Origin: Acidipropionibacterium acidipropionici
Lineage (GTDB): Bacteria > Actinomycetota > Actinomycetes > Propionibacteriales > Propionibacteriaceae
Reading direction: 5' to 3'
Assembly (NCBI RefSeq): GCF_001441165.1
Contig: NZ_CP013126.1
Span: 2,013,551 to 2,077,550, forward strand
Length of the DNA stretch: 64,000 nucleotides
Each line of letters opens with the position of its first letter. Position 1 is the first letter of the stretch. Shown in pieces: positions 57,814-64,000 of the stretch. The notes under the pieces were generated by a model, which saw nothing but the letters and a program-made list of their open reading frames with translations, was not told the origin of the DNA and made no database searches. The position numbers and the translations under genes were made by a program.

Positions 57814-59718
57814 TCAGTCGGTGCCCTTGATCGACTTCGGCAGGTCCTTGGCGATGGACTGCTTCTGCCCCTCGGTGATCTGGTCGGTGCCCAGCACCGA
57901 CGACCACACCCAGATGAGTTCCTGGTGGTAGCTGTGGCCGTGGCCGCCCGGCACCGAGACGGCGATCGCCATGTCGGCGGTCACCTGCCAGAAGGTGGAC
58001 CACGGGGACCAGGAGATCCGCGGATTCGTGTCGATGCCGGCGCGTTCCCGGATCCAGTCGGGCTCCCGCCAGATGAGGTCGGGCTGCCACCACGTCACCG
58101 GGTCCGACGAGTGCTGCACGTAGGCGATCCGCGGCCCCTTCCACGCGGGATACCTGGCTCCCCAGCGGTCCCGGTCGATGTACCGGATACCCGGGATGAA
58201 GCGGATGTGGGATCCCGATCCGATCACCGGCGCGATCTCGGGGGAGCCCTGGCGCCGGGCGTCGGTGAGCGACTCCCAGATCGGCGTGATCCCCGGGGAG
58301 CCGACCCAGACCGCCCCGTCGACCTTGGCCATCATGTCGTCGGCCTCTTTGAAGGCCGACTGGCCGCCGTAGGCGCCGAGCGAGACCCCGGACGTGTACA
58401 GCTTCGGTCGATGCGCGGGGTCGAGGGCCGCCCAGTAGTCGTGGATCACTCTGAACAGAGCCTTGGCCCCTTCCTTCGGGGATTCGCGGTCGAGCAGGAA
58501 GGCGCCGGGGCTGCCCAGATAGCTGTACTGCATGGAGGCCGTGGCGCAGTCGCCCCCGGTGAGGTACTCGACTGCTGAGACCGACCACTCCTCGACCCAC
58601 CCGGATCCGGTGGTGTTGTAGATCACCAGCACCTTGCGGTCGAAGGCGCGGGTCCGGATGAGTTCGGCCAGCACGGCACGGGCGGCCTCGGTGAAGTCCC
58701 GGTCGACGGGCAGCCCGGCGTAGGCCCTGATCGGTTCGATGGCGGGCTTCCCGGTGGTCCCGGCGATCTGTGCCGCGGTCGGGCCCGAGGCGACGAAGTC
58801 CTGGCCCTTGCGCCCCAGGCTCGCCCATGAGCGGGTGGATCCCGGGCCACCGGAGCGCAGTGGTGAGGTGGGGCGGTGCACACCCTCGGTGGTCCGACGG
58901 TTGACGGTCTCCATCTGGTGGGCCACGGCATTGGCCGCCGTGCGCACCACCACGTTGTTGGTGGCCAGCAGGGCGAGGACGAGGGCGATCACGAAGACCG
59001 AGGTCGCCAGCACCGGTTGGGTGATGAACCGGTGGACGCCGGAGTACAGCCGGCGCAGTCCGTGGCTGATGGTGCGGATGAGCAGCAGGACGGCCACGAA
59101 GGCGAGAATGCCGGTGAGTGCGCCGAAGATCTGTGTCAGCCAGAAATGTCGCTGGAGGTTCACGGTCCGCGACACGTCGCGCTGCTGCTGGATGGCCCAG
59201 AACCACACGCTCACCGTGACCGCCAGGACGACGGCGTAGCCCAGCCATCGGATGATGCGGACGGCCCTGGCCGAGGCGGTGATCTGCAGGTCGATGAGGA
59301 CCGAGAAACGGCGGAGCAGATAGCCGATGAGGTGGCCGACGCCGTAGGCGAAGAGCATCGACATGGCGACATTGATGAGGATCATCCACCAGGTGCGGGG
59401 GATGAGGCTGGGGGACAGCGCTGTCCAGAAGCCGAAGAGTGATCCGAGCAGGCCTCCGACGCTGGCGTGGCGCAGCACGTAGCGGGCCAGCGTCCGCTCG
59501 GCGATGACCCACTCCTCCTCGACGCGCTCCAGCGGTGCGATGACCGTGGCTCCCTGGCCGGGATCCCGGTGCTCCGTGACCTCAGGCTGCCCGCTCCGCG
59601 CGACGTCGGACTCACGGTCCTGCGCACCGTGGGGCACGAGGCCGGTCTCGTCACCGGACGCTGCCTCCCGCGGGACGCCGGCGGCCGGCAGGTCGGAGTT
59701 GTCGCGGGCCTCACTCAC
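57814..59718 (-). CDS. Membrane-anchored alpha/beta-hydrolase (DUF2319/Abhydrolase_9 type)
   Basis: This is a 634-residue protein of the actinobacterial alpha/beta-hydrolase_9 family. A hydrophilic N-terminal ~85 residues is followed by four or five membrane helices (for example ASVGGLLGSLFGFWTALSPS, LLRRFSVLIDLQITASARAV precedes another, and QPVLATSVFVIALVLALLA) up to ~residue 250. The C-terminal hydrolase domain has the nucleophile elbow YTSGVSLGAYGG with Ser446 and GGDCATASMQYSYLGSP; a late His lies in GGHGHSYHQELIWVW. Substrate unknown; lipid or ester hydrolysis at the membrane is inferred. It overlaps the DinB-like gene upstream by four bases. Confidence 0.82.
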   Translation of the reverse strand: MSEARDNSDLPAAGVPREAASGDETGLVPHGAQDRESDVARSGQPEVTEHRDPGQGATVIAPLERVEEEWVIAERTLARYVLRHASVGGLLGSLFGFWTALSPSLIPRTWWMILINVAMSMLFAYGVGHLIGYLLRRFSVLIDLQITASARAVRIIRWLGYAVVLAVTVSVWFWAIQQQRDVSRTVNLQRHFWLTQIFGALTGILAFVAVLLLIRTISHGLRRLYSGVHRFITQPVLATSVFVIALVLALLATNNVVVRTAANAVAHQMETVNRRTTEGVHRPTSPLRSGGPGSTRSWASLGRKGQDFVASGPTAAQIAGTTGKPAIEPIRAYAGLPVDRDFTEAARAVLAELIRTRAFDRKVLVIYNTTGSGWVEEWSVSAVEYLTGGDCATASMQYSYLGSPGAFLLDRESPKEGAKALFRVIHDYWAALDPAHRPKLYTSGVSLGAYGGQSAFKEADDMMAKVDGAVWVGSPGITPIWESLTDARRQGSPEIAPVIGSGSHIRFIPGIRYIDRDRWGARYPAWKGPRIAYVQHSSDPVTWWQPDLIWREPDWIRERAGIDTNPRISWSPWSTFWQVTADMAIAVSVPGGHGHSYHQELIWVWSSVLGTDQITEGQKQSIAKDLPKSIKGTD

Positions 59719-60242
59719 GCAGCGCTGGCCCTCTCCGCGATGCCGCGGACCAGGGCCGCCTGGCCCAGATGCTGAACGGCGTCATCCAGGATCGACACGA
59801 TCCGCACCGACAGCGTGACCGGGGGATTCCAGGCGGGGTCGATTACCCGTCCCAGATCCTCGGGGCCGAGTCCCTTGATGATCGCGTCGGCCTCGTCGCA
59901 GACGTCGGTGAGGTAGCCCAGCAGGTCGGCCACCGGGGCCACGACGTAGATGACGTCCTCGGGGCTCTGCCCGAAACCGGTGGCACCGGCACCCAGCCGG
60001 GCCGGCGGAAGCGCCAGGCCGAGGCGGCCGGCCCACTCCTCCCAGAGCTGGGCGCCGCCGACCGCGTCATGGATCTGGGCGTCGATCTCCCGGGCGGAGT
60101 GCCACAGCAGCCAGCAGATGGTGTTGGTGCCGGGGTTCACCTGATAGGTGGCGTGCTCCTCGGCCAGGCCGTCGCACAGCCGGGCGGCCCCGTCGCGGAT
60201 CCGTGAGACGAAGTCGTGAAGAATATCGGTCGCATCGCTCAT
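59715..60242 (-). CDS. DinB-superfamily protein (possible mycothiol-dependent enzyme)
   Basis: This 175-residue four-helix-bundle protein resembles DinB_2/DUF664 (mycothiol-dependent maleylpyruvate isomerase-like) proteins. Metal-ligand-like motifs: ICWLLWHSAREIDAQIHDA near residues 43-60 and the C-terminal LDDAVQHLGQAALVRGI. Such proteins often use mycothiol, the actinobacterial thiol, but the activity here is unknown. TAGAGT is six bases before the ATG. It overlaps the hydrolase gene and they probably form one operon. Confidence 0.78.
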   Translation of the reverse strand: MSDATDILHDFVSRIRDGAARLCDGLAEEHATYQVNPGTNTICWLLWHSAREIDAQIHDAVGGAQLWEEWAGRLGLALPPARLGAGATGFGQSPEDVIYVVAPVADLLGYLTDVCDEADAIIKGLGPEDLGRVIDPAWNPPVTLSVRIVSILDDAVQHLGQAALVRGIAERASAA

Positions 60243-60248
60243 GGCGTC

Positions 60249-60254
60249 ACTCTA
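60249..60254 (-). promoter_or_regulatory. Leaderless-type -10 of the DinB-like gene
   Basis: On the minus strand TAGAGT is followed by GACGCC and the ATG at 60242. The 64-base gap to glnS holds no Shine-Dalgarno sequence, so a leaderless transcript starting at the ATG is likely. Confidence 0.5.
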
Positions 60255-60306
60255 TCCAGCCCGGACCACCGCGGACCCGCGACCGGACGGGGCGCGACGA
60301 CCGGGT

Positions 60307-62031
<1,725 letters not shown>

Positions 62032-62038
62032 GCCCCGA

Positions 62039-62044
62039 AAATTA
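62039..62044 (-). promoter_or_regulatory. Leaderless-type extended -10 of glnS
   Basis: On the minus strand TGGTAATTT forms an extended -10 (TGN-TAATTT) ending seven bases before ATG 62031. No ribosome-binding site is present. Confidence 0.5.
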
Positions 62045-62118
62045 CCAGTAGAGCGGGGTGCCCCGCCCCTCGGCGGATCGGGCCCCGGGTTCTGAGGGGA
62101 GGGCGGGCGCCTCTCCAG

Positions 62119-62124
62119 TAGGAT
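62119..62124 (+). promoter_or_regulatory. -10 box of gltX
   Basis: TAGGAT (CCAGTAGGATTGCGG) ends ten bases before ATG 62135, implying a 5' leader of only about three bases. It lies in the 103-base divergent gap with glnS, so the two promoters sit nearly back to back. Confidence 0.45.
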
Positions 62125-62134
62125 TGCGGGCATC

Positions 62135-63616
<1,482 letters not shown>

Positions 63617-63670
63617 CCCTGGCGGGACCCGGGCCCCGGGCCCCGTGACTCAGGTGTGTGGCGAGTCTCG

Positions 63671-63855
63671 GAGCGCGGTCGCGGACCCGACCCGCAGCGG
63701 CCGGCCGGCGACGCTCACCTGATCCTGGCGGCAGCCGACGCATGAGGGGTCAGCGAGCCTTGGTCCTGAGCGCGGTCGCAGACCGGACCCGCAGCGGCCG
63801 GCCGGCGACGCTCACCTGATTCTGGCGGCAGCCGACGCATGAGGGGTCAGCGAGC
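63671..63855 (+). repeat. 88-base direct repeat, two copies 97 bases apart
   Basis: Copies at 63671-63758 and 63768-63855 differ at only a few positions (for example GGACCCGACC versus AGACCGGACC). Each begins GAGCGCGGTCG and ends ATGAGGGGTCAGCGAGC. They occupy the noncoding region after gltX; no reading frame is convincing. The second copy runs directly into the dispersed hairpin element. Confidence 0.85.
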
Positions 63856-63892
63856 GCTTGCGCGAGCGAAGGGGATTCCTCCCCTTCAATTT
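63848..63892 (+). repeat. Dispersed hairpin element, diverged copy D
   Basis: CAGCGAGCGCTTGCGCGAGCG is followed by AAGGGG-ATTCC-TCCCCTT and CAAT, the same module order as copies B and C (GCGAGC, hairpin, TTGAA-like end), but with an altered hairpin stem. From 63893 to the window end (108 bases) only a short stem CCGAACGG-type hairpin at about 63921-63940 is visible and no gene start can be supported. Confidence 0.6.
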
Positions 63893-64000
63893 GGCGTCAG
63901 CCAGCGTGTGTGAGAGACTGTTCGGGTTGCTCCGAACGGGCCTCGCTGTGCCACCGGGTGATTCTGTGGAAACACCCGCGACATGACGTCGCCCCGACCA

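Noticed and set aside
63893-64000. A tRNA or gene start at the window end after gltX
   Set aside because: No cloverleaf with paired acceptor and T-arm could be built and no start codon with homology follows.

Overview
The window is a high-GC chromosomal segment from an actinobacterium, most likely a member of the Propionibacteriaceae. Three things point there: GTG/TTG starts and ATGA stop/start overlaps are frequent; the order tRNA-Thr, tRNA-Met, rpmG, MaoC pair, murB, aminotransferase, tRNA-Trp, secE, nusG, rplK, rplA, rplJ, rplL, rpoB, rpoC, rpsL, rpsG, fusA, tuf is an actinobacterial core arrangement; and several genes show a TANNNT box exactly 6-7 nt before the start codon, the pattern expected for leaderless actinobacterial mRNAs. 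The family-level assignment is inference; no rRNA gene is present to confirm it.

Layout. (1) 1-7820: 3' part of the complex I operon, nuoH (cut by the window edge) to nuoN, then a long-chain polyprenyl diphosphate synthase probably making the menaquinone tail (7949-8923). (2) 9107-13881: an ethanolamine module, with an APC permease carrying a frameshift in a G7 run, eutB, eutC and a CitE-like CoA-ester lyase. (3) 14294-19171: a YtfQ/YtfR/YtfT/YjfF-type sugar ABC importer behind a LacI-type operator. (4) 19470-22573: a decayed AbiEi-like gene, an M13 metallopeptidase and a 67-bp tandem repeat array. (5) 22574-28833: 2-oxoacid:ferredoxin oxidoreductase korAB, divergent from a compact orphan NuoB/NuoC/NuoI-like trio and an MptB-like mannosyltransferase. 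(6) 28902-31264: a 3-hydroxyisobutyryl-CoA hydrolase facing exonuclease III and YajQ.

(7) 31377-48569: translation/transcription core with tRNA-Tyr, -Thr, -Met and -Trp, rpmG, two MaoC dehydratases, murB, aspartate aminotransferase, secE, nusG, rplK, rplA, rplJ, rplL, rpoB and rpoC. (8) 48773-52430: a secreted Thr/Ser/Pro-rich protein ending in LPSTGV, an intact IS1380-type element inserted in a terminator-like hairpin, and a Gfo/Idh/MocA oxidoreductase. (9) 52820-57468: str operon rpsL, rpsG, fusA, tuf. (10) 57469-64000: an intergenic region with a 54-bp palindrome, a DUF2319-type hydrolase, a DinB-fold protein, glnS, gltX and repeats.

The energy genes fit together. KorAB would make reduced ferredoxin; the NuoBCI-like trio carries only the Fe-S and docking subunits and could link ferredoxin to a complex-I-type membrane arm such as the one encoded by nuoH-N. 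This is the most promising unusual system here, but the coupling is inference. Further points worth a look are a dispersed hairpin element that recurs at four places (twice directly in front of a gene), the palindrome after tuf, and the reconstructable IS insertion.
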